DNA from: Tepidiphilus margaritifer DSM 15129
Lineage (GTDB): Bacteria > Pseudomonadota > Gammaproteobacteria > Burkholderiales > Rhodocyclaceae
NCBI RefSeq assembly: GCF_000425565.1
Contig: NZ_KE384397.1
Coordinates: 341,746-405,745 of the forward strand
Direction of reading: 5' to 3'
Length of the DNA: 64,000 nt
Below are positions 1 to 10,448 of the stretch, piece after piece. The first letter of the stretch is position 1; each line of letters starts with the position of its first letter. The notes beneath the pieces were generated by a model, which was not told the origin of the DNA, did no database searches, and saw nothing but the letters and a program-made list of their open reading frames with translations. A program made the translations under genes and the position numbers.

Positions 1-243
1 CTCATGGAAGAGCGGGTGCCGCCGGTCGGACCTGCCCCTTACGGTGAGGCGGAAGTGGCGCTGCGGGCGCGCTGGGTACAGACGAGCGACGGTCGGGTAC
101 TGGCGAGCAAGCGCTTCGCCGCCACGGCGCCCGTGACCCAGCCGAACGCCGAAGGGGCGGTGGCAGCGCTCGGGGAGGCGCTCGCGCGCGTGAGCGAAGA
201 GGTCGCGCGCTGGACGTTGGCCGTGGAGGCGCAAGGGCGATGA
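1..243 (+). CDS. ABC-type transport auxiliary lipoprotein, C-terminal fragment (5' end outside window)
   Basis: The reading frame is open from the first base, so the gene starts upstream and only about 80 C-terminal residues are seen. The strand LRARWVQTSDGRVLASKRF followed by a helix with repeated Ala/Leu and the ending SEEVARWTL match the C-terminus of the ABC_trans_aux/PqiC-type lipoproteins that accompany Mla/Pqi-like lipid ABC transporters in the outer membrane. The ATG at base 4 is probably internal. It overlaps the next gene by 4 bases (ATGA), so the two are probably co-transcribed. The family call is moderate because half or more of the protein is missing. Confidence 0.6.
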   Translation, partial: LMEERVPPVGPAPYGEAEVALRARWVQTSDGRVLASKRFAATAPVTQPNAEGAVAALGEALARVSEEVARWTLAVEAQGR

Positions 244-1025
244 GCGCCGGGGCACTGGTGGCAGCGGCGCGCCGCTTGCACGAGCGCACGGCGGCGCTCG
301 AGTTCGGCCCGCCGGTGACGCACGTCTATGCCCCGCTCGACTACGCCTGGGCGGTGCACGAGCAATACCTGAGCCGCTATGGTGAAGGGCCCAAGCGCGT
401 GCTTTTCCTCGGCATGAATCCCGGGCCGTTCGGCATGGTACAGACGGGGGTGCCGTTTGGCGAGATCGCGGCGGTGCGCGACTGGCTGGGACTGGATGCG
501 CCGATCGTGCGCCCGGTGCGCGAACACCCGCAGCGCCCCATCGAAGGCTGGGCCTGCCGGCGATCCGAAGTCTCGGGGGCGAGGCTGTGGGGGCTTTTCC
601 GCGAGCGCTTCGGCACTGCGGCAGCCTTTTTCACCGAACATTTCGTGGCGAATTACTGCCCGCTTGCCTTCTTTGCCGGCACGCGCAACTTCACGCCGGA
701 CAAACTGCCCGCCGCGGCGCGCACGGCGCTGCTCGCAGCCTGCGACGCGCACTTGCGTGAGGTGGTCGAAGCCTCGAGGCCGCAATGGGTGGTCGGGGTG
801 GGCGCCTGGGCGGAACAGCGGGCGCGGGAAGCGCTCGAGGATCTGCCGGTTCGCATCGCCCGCATCCTGCACCCGAGCCCGGCGAGCCCCGCCGCCAATC
901 GCGGCTGGGCCGAGCAGGCGCGGGCGATGCTGACCGAACTGGGCGTGTGGTGCCAGGAGCGATCCGCCTCCTTGGCTACCTTTTGCGATACGGCACTCAG
1001 CGACCGGCCTGAGCGACTCGGGTAG
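240..1025 (+). CDS. SMUG1-type uracil-DNA glycosylase
   Basis: A 261-residue DNA repair enzyme expected to excise uracil, and possibly 5-hydroxymethyluracil, from DNA. The SMUG1 signature GMNPGPFGMVQTGVPFGE lies at residues 58-75; its Asn is the residue that positions water in SMUG1. The second active-site loop HPSPASPAANRGW begins at His211 and matches the SMUG1 HPSPxxPxANxGW motif. The ATG overlaps the upstream stop by four bases. The 3' end overlaps the 3' end of the convergent NlpC/P60 gene by 29 bases. Bacterial SMUG1 is scattered in distribution and known in some beta- and deltaproteobacteria. Confidence 0.92.
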   Translation: MSAGALVAAARRLHERTAALEFGPPVTHVYAPLDYAWAVHEQYLSRYGEGPKRVLFLGMNPGPFGMVQTGVPFGEIAAVRDWLGLDAPIVRPVREHPQRPIEGWACRRSEVSGARLWGLFRERFGTAAAFFTEHFVANYCPLAFFAGTRNFTPDKLPAAARTALLAACDAHLREVVEASRPQWVVGVGAWAEQRAREALEDLPVRIARILHPSPASPAANRGWAEQARAMLTELGVWCQERSASLATFCDTALSDRPERLG

Positions 1026-2091
1026 GGGCTTTGGCCTTGGCTTTGTCGTTGTCTTTGGCTTTGGTCTGAACGCCGTGCGGCGCCGAGGCGGGCTTCTCGT
1101 TCTTCGCCTGAACCACGGGTTTGGCGGGCGGCTTGCCACCGGCCTTCGCGGTCTGTACGGTGTTCTTCCCTGCCGGGGAGCGTGACGCGGGCGTTCGGCT
1201 CGCCGTCTGCGTGTGAGCCGTGGCGTGCCCTTGCGCCGTGGGTGACGCGGTTTTGCGGGTTTTGTCGTTGCGCGCGACGATGCGGTTGGACGAAGGGGCG
1301 GCTTTGGCGGGCTTGGCCTTGCTGTTGCCCGCCTTGTGGGGCGCGACGCCGGCCGCGAGCAGCGGAGCGGCCGCGGCGGCCGCTGTTTCGAGGGAATCTT
1401 TGTCGTGGGAAGGAGGGGTTTCCTGGCTTTCTTCCTTGGCGGCGAGTTCGAGCGGCGCGTGGCTCATGCCGCCGACGCGACCTCCGGCGATGAAGCGCTC
1501 GCGCCAGTAGTCCTGCTCGAGGGTGTCGATGGAGACGGTCCGTCCGGCGCGCGGGGCGTGGATGAAACGGCCGTTGCCGAGGTAGATGGCGACGTGATTG
1601 ATCGAGCGGCTGCGGCGCCCGGTCTTGAAGAAGAGGAGATCGCCCGGTTTGAGATCGTTGCGCGAGACGTGGGCAGTGGCGTTGTACATGTCGCTGGAAG
1701 AGCGCGGAAGGTCGATGCCGACGCTGGAGAAGGAATACTTGACGAAACCACTGCAGTCCATGCCTTCGTCTGGTGCGCTGCCTCCGGCGCGATAGGGCGT
1801 GCCTTGCAGCGACAGCGCAGTCTCCAGGGCCCGGGTCATACGACCGGGTTTGACGTCGGCGCTCAGGGTATAGTCGGGACTGCGGTAGATGGGCGCCGAG
1901 AGGAAGACGTCGAGCGGATCCTCGTCGGCCTCTTCCTCGTCGGCGGCCTGGGCGGGCTCGCCGCTCGCCAGGGTATATTGCGAATCGTCTGGGCGCTGGG
2001 CTTGGGAAGTGAGGGTGCAGGCGCTCAGCAGACCGAACGCCATCGCCAGAAGGCTCAGCCGCCACAAGGGCTGGGTCACTGGTGTCGGCAT
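997..2091 (-). CDS. NlpC/P60 family lipoprotein, putative peptidoglycan endopeptidase
   Basis: A 364-residue protein. The N-terminus is a signal peptide ending in the lipobox LLSAC (Cys25), so it is predicted to be lipidated. An NlpC/P60 domain spans about residues 85-215, with catalytic Cys113 in MDCSGFVKYSF and His166 in NHVAIYLGNGRFIHAPR. Such enzymes cut the D-Glu-mDAP bond of the peptidoglycan stem peptide. The last ~130 residues are a low-complexity tail rich in Lys, Ala, Thr and Pro, possibly a wall-binding or linker segment. The start was chosen so that translation begins at the signal peptide; an upstream extension lacks homology. It is divergent from ubiX. Confidence 0.85.
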   Translation of the reverse strand: MPTPVTQPLWRLSLLAMAFGLLSACTLTSQAQRPDDSQYTLASGEPAQAADEEEADEDPLDVFLSAPIYRSPDYTLSADVKPGRMTRALETALSLQGTPYRAGGSAPDEGMDCSGFVKYSFSSVGIDLPRSSSDMYNATAHVSRNDLKPGDLLFFKTGRRSRSINHVAIYLGNGRFIHAPRAGRTVSIDTLEQDYWRERFIAGGRVGGMSHAPLELAAKEESQETPPSHDKDSLETAAAAAAPLLAAGVAPHKAGNSKAKPAKAAPSSNRIVARNDKTRKTASPTAQGHATAHTQTASRTPASRSPAGKNTVQTAKAGGKPPAKPVVQAKNEKPASAPHGVQTKAKDNDKAKAKAPTRVAQAGR

Positions 2092-2128
2092 GGCAGACAC
2101 TCCGACCGGAAAAGGATAATTGCCAATT

Positions 2129-2734
2129 ATGCAACGAAACGTACGAGATGCAAACCTCGCCCGCGCCCCGTCGCGGCTGGTGGTGGCGGTGACCGGCGCA
2201 TCGGGCAGCATCCTCGCGCTCGAGCTGCTGCGCTGGCTACGCGAGGCGACCGACTGGGAACTGCACGTGGTGGTGTCGGCGGCGGCGCTGCGCACGGCCC
2301 GGCTGGAACTCGGCGCCGGCCGCGAGGCGTTCGCGGCACTTGCCGATGCGCTACACGCGAACAAGGATATCGGCGCGCCGATCGCCTCGGGATCGTTCGT
2401 CACGCTCGGCATGGTAGTGATCCCCTGTTCGATGAACACCTTGGCGGCGATCGCGCACGGTCTGGGAGATACCCTGATCGCACGGGCGGCGGACGTGACG
2501 CTCAAGGAGCGCCGGCGTTTGGTTCTGGTGCCGCGCGAGACTCCCTTGAACCTCATTCACCTGCGCAACATGACGGCGGTGACCGAGGCGGGCGCGGTGG
2601 TGGCCCCGCCCGTGCCGGCGTTCTATCTGGGGGATCTCACGCCGCAGCGGCTGGTGCAGCAGATCGCGATGCGGGTGGCTTCGCTCTTCGGCGTGCCTCC
2701 GGCGCCGTGGGCAGAATGGACGGGCGAGGCGTAG
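2129..2734 (+). CDS. ubiX: Flavin prenyltransferase UbiX
   Basis: About 201 residues. UbiX attaches a dimethylallyl group to FMN to make the prenyl-FMN cofactor used by the UbiD decarboxylase in ubiquinone synthesis. Seen: the FMN-binding strand-loop VVAVTGASGSILALELL, the motif VVIPCSMNTLAAIAHG, and ARAADVTLKERRRLVLVPRE, followed by PLNLIHLRNM, all typical of the family. A TTG nine bases upstream could also start the protein, but the AAAAGGA ribosome site fits ATG at 2129 better. No ubiD is nearby. Four bases separate its stop from the convergent ptsI stop. Confidence 0.93.
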   Translation: MQRNVRDANLARAPSRLVVAVTGASGSILALELLRWLREATDWELHVVVSAAALRTARLELGAGREAFAALADALHANKDIGAPIASGSFVTLGMVVIPCSMNTLAAIAHGLGDTLIARAADVTLKERRRLVLVPRETPLNLIHLRNMTAVTEAGAVVAPPVPAFYLGDLTPQRLVQQIAMRVASLFGVPPAPWAEWTGEA

Positions 2735-2738
2735 AGAA

Positions 2739-4490
2739 TCAGGCGACGGACGGGGCCGTGTTGAGCTTTTCGAACGCTTCGCGCAGCCGGGCCGGCTCAT
2801 CGAGCTTGAGCAGGCGCTGTACCTTGGGGGCGAGTTCGGTGAGGTCCGCGCGCAGCAGTCGCTGTTTCACGCTGAGCACCCGCTCGGGGTGCATGGAAAA
2901 TTGCCGCAATCCCATACCGAGGAAGAGCCAGGTGTATTCGGCGTGGCCGGCGAGCTCCCCGCACAAGGATACGGGCAATCCGTTCTTGATGCCGAATTGG
3001 AGGGTGCCGGCGATGAGACGCAGCACGGCGGGGTGCAGTGGATCGTAGAGATCGGCCACGGCGTCATCCTGCCGGTCGATGGCCAAGGTGTACTGGATGA
3101 GGTCGTTGGTGCCGATCGAAAGGAATTGCACGCGCTTGAGGAAGATGCCGGGCGCGAGCGCCGCGGCCGGGATTTCGACCATGGCGCCGAGTTCGACGTC
3201 TTCGGCGAATTTCTTCCCCTCGCGCTGCAGCTGTTCCTTGGCGCGGGCAAGCAGCTGCAGCGTCTGGTCGATCTCGTGGGCGTGCGCCACCATGGGCAGC
3301 ATGATCTTGAGTTTGCCGTGCACCGAAGCGCGCAGCAACGCCCGCAGCTGGGTGAGGAAAAACGTGGGATCGGCGAGGCAATAGCGGATGGCCCGCAGCC
3401 CCAGGGCGGGATTGGGTTGCACGCGCGGGGCGTTTGGCTCGAAATCCTTGTCGCCACCCAGATCGAAAGTGCGGATGGTGACCGGCTTGCCTTTCATGCT
3501 CTTGAGTACGTCGCGATAGGCCTCGTACTGCTCATCTTCGCTCGGCCGATCGAGCCGATCGAGGAAGAGAAATTCGGTGCGGTACAGCCCGATGCCGTCG
3601 GCGTTGACGCGCTGCACGAGGTCGAGGTCGCGCGGCGTCTCGATGTTGCACAAGAGCTCGATCGGCGTGCCGTCGAGCGTGACGGTGGGGGCATCCTTGA
3701 GGCGGGCTAGCCGCGTGCGCGAGATCTCCAGCTCGGCCTTGCGCAGGCGGTATTCCTCGACGATGCTGGGGTGGGGATTGACGATGGCTACGCCCCGCGC
3801 GCCGTCGATGATGACGAGGTCGTCTTCCTGCAGGAGCTGGCGCGCGAGCCGCACGCCCACTACCGCGGGCAGTTGCAGGCTGCGCGCGACGATGGCGGTG
3901 TGCGAGGTGGGACCGCCGACGTCGGTGAGAAAGCCCGCGATGTGCTGGCCGCGAAAGCCGATGGTGTCGGCCGGTGAGAGGTCGTGCGCCACGACGACGG
4001 TAGGCAGATCGTCGCGCCGCGGTTTCGGCGGGCGCGCAAGCCCCAGCAGTTCCTTGAGGAGCCGCTCGACGAGCTGAATGACGTCGGCCCGACGTTCGCG
4101 CAGGTAAGGATCTTCGATGGCGTCGAATTGCTCGAGCAGCGTGTCGAGTTGCTGGGTGAGAGCCCATTCGGCGTTGATGTGCTGCTGGCGGATGCGCTCG
4201 CAGGCGGCTTCGATGAGCAGCGGATCTTCGAGCATCATCGCCTGCAGGTCGAGAAAGGCGTTCAGTTCGGCCGAAGCTTGGCTGGCGGCGGTGGTGGCCT
4301 TGAGCGCAGCGAGCTCGGCCTTGATCGCGGCGGCGGCGGTGCGCAGCCGGCTGCATTCGTCCTCGACGCGGTTCTCGGGGATCTCGTAATGGCTGACTTC
4401 GAGCAGGGCGTGCGAGACGAGGTGCGCCCGGCCGATGGCGATGCCGCTCGAGACGGCGAGCCCGTGCAGCGCGAACGAGATGCCGCCCAA
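2739..4490 (-). CDS. ptsI: PTS enzyme I (phosphoenolpyruvate-protein phosphotransferase)
   Basis: A 583-residue cytoplasmic enzyme that autophosphorylates from PEP and passes the phosphate to HPr. The phospho-histidine is His197 in GGPTSHTAIVARSL. The C-terminal PEP barrel shows GIGLYRTEFLFL, SIGTNDLIQYTLAIDR and the Cys acid/base region SLCGELAGH. It appears to start at TTG: a GGAGGAG ribosome site inside the end of ptsH lies 7 bases before TTG, and no ATG is near. The stop of ptsH is 4 bases upstream, so the two are translationally linked. No sugar EIIBC is present, so a regulatory PTS is the likely role. Confidence 0.95.
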   Translation of the reverse strand: MGGISFALHGLAVSSGIAIGRAHLVSHALLEVSHYEIPENRVEDECSRLRTAAAAIKAELAALKATTAASQASAELNAFLDLQAMMLEDPLLIEAACERIRQQHINAEWALTQQLDTLLEQFDAIEDPYLRERRADVIQLVERLLKELLGLARPPKPRRDDLPTVVVAHDLSPADTIGFRGQHIAGFLTDVGGPTSHTAIVARSLQLPAVVGVRLARQLLQEDDLVIIDGARGVAIVNPHPSIVEEYRLRKAELEISRTRLARLKDAPTVTLDGTPIELLCNIETPRDLDLVQRVNADGIGLYRTEFLFLDRLDRPSEDEQYEAYRDVLKSMKGKPVTIRTFDLGGDKDFEPNAPRVQPNPALGLRAIRYCLADPTFFLTQLRALLRASVHGKLKIMLPMVAHAHEIDQTLQLLARAKEQLQREGKKFAEDVELGAMVEIPAAALAPGIFLKRVQFLSIGTNDLIQYTLAIDRQDDAVADLYDPLHPAVLRLIAGTLQFGIKNGLPVSLCGELAGHAEYTWLFLGMGLRQFSMHPERVLSVKQRLLRADLTELAPKVQRLLKLDEPARLREAFEKLNTAPSVA

Positions 4491-4494
4491 GGGC

Positions 4495-4764
4495 TCACTC
4501 CTCCTCGCCGAAGCGGTTGCGGATGAGCTCGACGACGGCCTGCAAGGCTTCGTCGGCGCGTTCGCCTTCGGTCTCGATCTCGACCTTGCTGCCCTTGGCG
4601 GCGGCGAGCATCATCACGCCCATGATGCTCTTGGCGTTGACCCTCCGCCCGTTGCGGCTGATCCAGATCTGGCAGGGAAACTGGCTGGCGAGCTCGGTGA
4701 GCTTGGCCGAGGCCCGTGCGTGCAGTCCGAGCTTGTTGATGATTTCGACTTCGGCCTTGGGCAT
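4495..4764 (-). CDS. ptsH: Phosphocarrier protein HPr
   Basis: An 89-residue small phosphocarrier. His15 in LGLHARAS is the EI-dependent phosphorylation site. Ser46 in NAKSIMGVMML matches the HPr kinase site, and the surrounding sequence is compatible with HprK/P regulation, as known in betaproteobacteria. It is the first gene of a ptsHI pair. The EIIA(Man)-type gene that often precedes ptsH in betaproteobacteria is absent; instead a divergent hydrolase gene begins 117 bases away. Confidence 0.95.
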   Translation of the reverse strand: MPKAEVEIINKLGLHARASAKLTELASQFPCQIWISRNGRRVNAKSIMGVMMLAAAKGSKVEIETEGERADEALQAVVELIRNRFGEEE

Positions 4765-4881
4765 GGTGGTGGCGCCGGGAAAGGAATTTGCATTTTAGCG
4801 AATCTGCGGGGGAATGGGTTTCTTTTCGTGGAAAGCAGGGTAATGCTAGACTGCGCGAAACGGATGGAAGGAAAGGAGACC

Positions 4882-5664
4882 ATGGCATTCGTCGAGATCG
4901 ACGCAATCGCATTGGAATACGAATGGTGGCAGCCGCAAGAGATCGACGTGGGGTCCTCGCCCGTCGTGTTGCTCCACGAAGGTCTGGGATCGGTGTCGAT
5001 CTGGCGGGATTTTCCGCAACGCCTCGCGGACGCCTTGCGTCGTCCCGTGATGGCCTATTCGCGTCAAGGGCACGGGCGCAGTGAATGGGATGGGCGAGCC
5101 CGCGGGGTGGATTATCTCCATCGCGAGGCTTTGCATTGGTTGCCGCGAGTATTGGAGGCGCTGGAGATCGAGCATCCGGTGCTCGTGGGGCACAGCGATG
5201 GGGCTTCGATCGTCCTCATTTATGCCGCTTCCGGTTTGGTGCCGCGGCCAGAGGCGGCAGTGCTGATCGCACCGCACGTCGAGGTGGAACCGGAGGCGAT
5301 CGCCGGAATCGAGGCGGCCGACCGGCTGTGGCGCACGACCGACTGGCCGCAGCGCCTGGCGCGACATCAATCCGATCCGCAGCGTGTTTTCGCCGCGTGG
5401 CGTGATATTTGGCTCTCGCCCGAGTTCCGCGCGTGGAACATCGAGGCGGAGATCCCGAAGATCGTCTGTCCGGTGCTGGCGGTGCAGGGTGACCGGGACG
5501 AATACGCGACTTTGGCACAGATCGAGAAGATCGCACGGGGCGCGCCGAGAGGGAAAATGGCGGTATTGCCGCAGTGCGGCCACAGTCCGCATCGGGAACG
5601 GCCAGAGGAATTGATCGCGGTGATTGCCCGGTTCCTCGACGAGCTCGACGAGGAGCGTGCATGA
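4882..5664 (+). CDS. Alpha/beta-fold hydrolase
   Basis: A 260-residue serine hydrolase of unknown substrate. The oxyanion region VLLHEGLGSVSIWRDFP, nucleophile elbow VGHSDGAS (Ser105), acid GDRDEY (about Asp206) and GHSPHRE (His234) form a complete catalytic triad. LHEGLGSxSxWRDFP places it near enol-lactonase-like or BioH-like carboxylesterases rather than lipases. The ATG at 4882 is preceded by GAAAGGAG; an in-frame ATG 18 bases earlier would lie before that site. Its stop overlaps the NfeD start by four bases. Confidence 0.8.
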   Translation: MAFVEIDAIALEYEWWQPQEIDVGSSPVVLLHEGLGSVSIWRDFPQRLADALRRPVMAYSRQGHGRSEWDGRARGVDYLHREALHWLPRVLEALEIEHPVLVGHSDGASIVLIYAASGLVPRPEAAVLIAPHVEVEPEAIAGIEAADRLWRTTDWPQRLARHQSDPQRVFAAWRDIWLSPEFRAWNIEAEIPKIVCPVLAVQGDRDEYATLAQIEKIARGAPRGKMAVLPQCGHSPHRERPEELIAVIARFLDELDEERA

Positions 5665-6119
5665 ACGGCTGGCCTGCCTGGGTGTGGCTGGTGTTGGGGG
5701 TGCTCCTGATGCTCGCCGAGTTGGTGGTGCCTTCCTTTTTCATCTTCTGGTTCGGTTTGGCTGCCTGCGGTGTCGCCGCCGTGGTGGCGATCCTGCCGCA
5801 CGGTTCTTTGCCGCTCGAACTCGGTTTGTGGCTGGTCGCGTCTCTCCTGCTCGTGGTGGCATGGTTTCGCTGGCTGGAGCCGCGCTGGCGGCGTTCGCGC
5901 ATCGGGGCTTCCGACGCCGCGGTGGGGGAGACCGGCTGGGTGAGCGAGGCGATCGACCCGCAGCGGCGGGGAAAAGTGCGTTTCCAGCGGCCGGTTCTCG
6001 GGGCGGAAGAATGGCCGGCCTTTGCCGATGAACCGATCGGTGCGGGTGAGCGGGTGCGCGTGGTGGCGGTCGAAGGGCAGGTGGTGAAAGTGGCGCGGTT
6101 GCGTCAGGGGCGATCCTGA
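5661..6119 (+). CDS. NfeD family membrane protein
   Basis: A 152-residue inner-membrane protein with two or three hydrophobic segments in residues 1-75 (WPAWVWLVLGVLLMLAELVV and later stretches), then a soluble OB-fold-like domain (VGETGWVSEAIDPQRRGKV to the C-terminus) typical of short NfeD proteins. NfeD partners with SPFH proteins in membrane microdomain or quality-control assemblies. Here the SPFH gene follows 25 bases downstream, which supports the pairing. It lacks the ClpP-like protease domain of long NfeD forms. Confidence 0.85.
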   Translation: MNGWPAWVWLVLGVLLMLAELVVPSFFIFWFGLAACGVAAVVAILPHGSLPLELGLWLVASLLLVVAWFRWLEPRWRRSRIGASDAAVGETGWVSEAIDPQRRGKVRFQRPVLGAEEWPAFADEPIGAGERVRVVAVEGQVVKVARLRQGRS

Positions 6120-6144
6120 GAAGAGAATTTTCCCGGAGAAAAAA

Positions 6145-7002
6145 ATGAATGCGAGTCTGGTCGTCGTTGCCGTCTTGTTGCTCTTCGTGGTCGTCACCAT
6201 CGCCAAAGGGGTGCGCATCGTGCCGCAGGGAGAGGAATGGATCGTCGAGCGTCTGGGAAAATACCGGACTACCCTGCGGCCCGGGCTCAACATCGTCATC
6301 CCTTACTTCGATCGCATTGCCTACAAGCTGGTGACGAAGGATCTCATCCTCGACATCAAGGAGCAGGAGGTGATCACGCGCGACAACGCGGTGATCGTCA
6401 CCAATGCGGTGGCCTTCGTCAAGGTCACCGATCCGGTGAAAGCGGCCTATGGCGTGACGAACTTCGCCGTGGCGATCGAAAATCTCATCATGACCACCCT
6501 GCGCTCGATCATCGGCGAGATGGAGCTCGATGAGGCCCTTTCTTCCCGCGAGAAAATCAAGGTGCGGCTGCGCGAGTCCATCGTCGACGAGGCGATCGAT
6601 TGGGGGCTGACGGTGAAATCGGTGGAGATCCAGGACATCCGGCCTTCCCCTTCCATGCAGCAGGCGATGGAACAGCAGGCCGCCGCCGAGCGCGAGCGCA
6701 AGGCCATGGTCACGCGCGCCGAGGGCGAGAAACAGGCGGCCATCCTGGAGGCCGAAGCCCGGTTGGAGGCGGCCAAACGCGATGCCAACGCCCGGGTGAT
6801 GCTGGCGCAGGCTTCCGCCGAGGCGCTGCGCCGGGTGGGCGAGGCAGTGGGGCCGGATTCCTCCGCTCTGTGGTATCTGTTGGGGGAAAAATACGTTACC
6901 TCGCTCGAGCGCCTCGCCGCCGGAGAGAACGCCAAGTTCGTCGTTCTGCCGGCCGACTTGCCCCAGGCGGTGGCGGGGCTCTTCGCCCGCGGTGGACACT
7001 GA
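6145..7002 (+). CDS. SPFH/stomatin-like protein (paraslipin, QmcA type)
   Basis: A 285-residue membrane-anchored scaffold. One N-terminal hydrophobic segment (residues 4-20) is followed by the SPFH/Band 7 domain ([20 protein letters not shown] through [10 protein letters not shown]) and a long coiled-coil rich in Ala, Glu and Arg (about 175-240). Stomatin homologues form ring assemblies and organise membrane proteins or proteolysis. [19 protein letters not shown] and [15 protein letters not shown] are family hallmarks. It is co-directional with nfeD, with an AAGAGAATTTTCCCGGAG leader before the ATG. Confidence 0.9.
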   Translation: MNASLVVVAVLLLFVVVTIAKGVRIVPQGEEWIVERLGKYRTTLRPGLNIVIPYFDRIAYKLVTKDLILDIKEQEVITRDNAVIVTNAVAFVKVTDPVKAAYGVTNFAVAIENLIMTTLRSIIGEMELDEALSSREKIKVRLRESIVDEAIDWGLTVKSVEIQDIRPSPSMQQAMEQQAAAERERKAMVTRAEGEKQAAILEAEARLEAAKRDANARVMLAQASAEALRRVGEAVGPDSSALWYLLGEKYVTSLERLAAGENAKFVVLPADLPQAVAGLFARGGH

Positions 7003-7069
7003 ACCCTTTGCTGTTCTTCGACGTCGAAAACGCCTACAATCAAAAGTTTTCCTCGACCATCGTACGCTC

Positions 7070-8988
<1,919 letters not shown>

Positions 8989-8992
<4 letters not shown>

Positions 8993-9657
8993 GCCCTCGC
9001 GCTCCTGCGCCGCTGGACGAGACCGCGGCGCGCGCCCTGCTCGAAGAGGGCGTCGCCGCGCTCGGGCTTTCCTTGCCTGCGACGACGCTGGAGGCGCTGT
9101 GGCGCTACGCCGGGTTGCTCGTGAAGTGGAACCGCGTCTACAACCTCACGGCGATCGCGCGGCTCGACGAAGTCGTCACCCACCACTTGCTCGACGCGCT
9201 CGCCGTCTGGCCCTGGGTGCGGCAGGAACGGGTGCTCGTCGACGTCGGCTCCGGCGCAGGGTTGCCGGGGCTCGTGCTTGCCCTCGTGGCGCAGGCCGAG
9301 GAAAGTCCGCTCGTCGTGCACTCGCTCGACGCGGTGGCGAAAAAAATCGCCTTCCAGCGCCAGGCGGCGATCGAATTGGGGCTGAAAGGCTTCCATCCCT
9401 GGCACGAACGGGTCGAGCGTTGGCGGCCGCCGGCGCCGATCTCGGGTATCATCTCGCGGGCATTCGCGCGCTTCGATGAGTTCGTCGCGCTCACCCGCCA
9501 CCTCCTGTCGCCGGGTGGGCACTGGTATGCCATGAAAGGGCCGCGCCACCGCGACGAACTCGCCAGCCTGCCGGCGGACGTGGTGACACGAGTCGTTCCG
9601 CTGGAGGTACCGGGGCTTGCCGAGGCGCGCCATCTCGTGATCGGGGAATTCCGCTGA
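8989..9657 (+). CDS. rsmG: 16S rRNA (guanine527-N7)-methyltransferase RsmG (GidB)
   Basis: A 222-residue SAM-dependent methyltransferase acting on G527 of 16S rRNA. The family signature [17 protein letters not shown] is followed by HHLLDALAV, the SAM motif [13 protein letters not shown], and [11 protein letters not shown]. The start is GTG at 8989, overlapping the mnmG stop (GTGA), which gives the expected length. The stop shares one base with the parA start (TGATG), showing tight coupling. Confidence 0.94.
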
Positions 9658-10448
9658 TGGGCCACGTGTTTTGCATCGCCAACCAAAAGGGCGGGGTCGG
9701 TAAGACCACGACCAGCGTCAACCTTGCCGCGGCGCTCGCCCGGCGGGGGCACCGCGTGCTGCTCGTCGACCTCGACCCGCAGGGCAACGCCACCATGGGC
9801 AGCGGCATCGACAAGCGCACGCTCGAGCGCTCCGTCTATCAGGTGCTGGTGGGGCTGTCGGGCCTGGAAGAGGCAACGTTGCGCTCCGAATCCGGCGGCT
9901 ACGACGTGCTGCCCGCCAATCGGGAGCTCGCCGGGGCCGAAGTGGAGCTCGTCGACTTGCCGCGACGCGAATTCCGTCTGCGTGACGCGCTCGCCGCCGC
10001 CCCTGCCGCCTACGATTTCGTGCTCATCGACTGTCCGCCGTCGCTGTCGCTGCTCACGCTCAACGCACTCACCTGCGCCCACGGCGTGATCATTCCAATG
10101 CAATGCGAATACTATGCGCTCGAAGGCTTGTCGGATCTGGCCAACACCATCAAGCGGGTGCATGCGAACCTCAACCGGGACTTGCGCATCGTCGGGCTGC
10201 TGCGGGTGATGTTCGATCCGCGCGTGACGCTACAGCAGCAGGTTTCGGAGGAAGTGCAGCGCCATTTCGGCGAGAAAGTCTTCACGACGGTGATTCCGCG
10301 CAACGTGCGCCTGGCGGAGGCGCCGAGCCACGGCATGCCCGGAGTCGTGTTCGATCCCCGCGCGCGAGGCGCGCTCGCCTACCTCGAATTCGCCGCCGAG
10401 CTGGAACGGCGCCTGGGCATGGTGGCCCCGCTTGCGGAGGCGCACTGA
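9657..10448 (+). CDS. parA: Chromosome partitioning ATPase ParA (Soj)
   Basis: A 263-residue deviant-Walker ATPase that drives origin segregation with ParB. The deviant Walker A is KGGVGKTTTSVNLA near residue 11; Walker B-like segments are VLLVDLDPQGNATMGSG and DFVLIDCPPSLSLLTLNAL. It matches chromosomal rather than plasmid ParA in size and in the lack of an N-terminal DNA-binding extension. It is translationally linked to rsmG and parB by TGATG overlaps on both sides. Confidence 0.95.
   Translation: MGHVFCIANQKGGVGKTTTSVNLAAALARRGHRVLLVDLDPQGNATMGSGIDKRTLERSVYQVLVGLSGLEEATLRSESGGYDVLPANRELAGAEVELVDLPRREFRLRDALAAAPAAYDFVLIDCPPSLSLLTLNALTCAHGVIIPMQCEYYALEGLSDLANTIKRVHANLNRDLRIVGLLRVMFDPRVTLQQQVSEEVQRHFGEKVFTTVIPRNVRLAEAPSHGMPGVVFDPRARGALAYLEFAAELERRLGMVAPLAEAH

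Noticed and set aside
1336-3048. 570-residue plus-strand open frame across the NlpC, ubiX and ptsI loci
   Set aside because: Runs over three well-supported genes in other frames and resembles nothing.
7011-7040. TTCGACGTCGAA palindrome followed by TACAAT upstream of mnmG
   Set aside because: TACAAT is a fair -10 box but no acceptable -35 is found at 16-18 bases, and the palindrome alone is not convincing as an operator.
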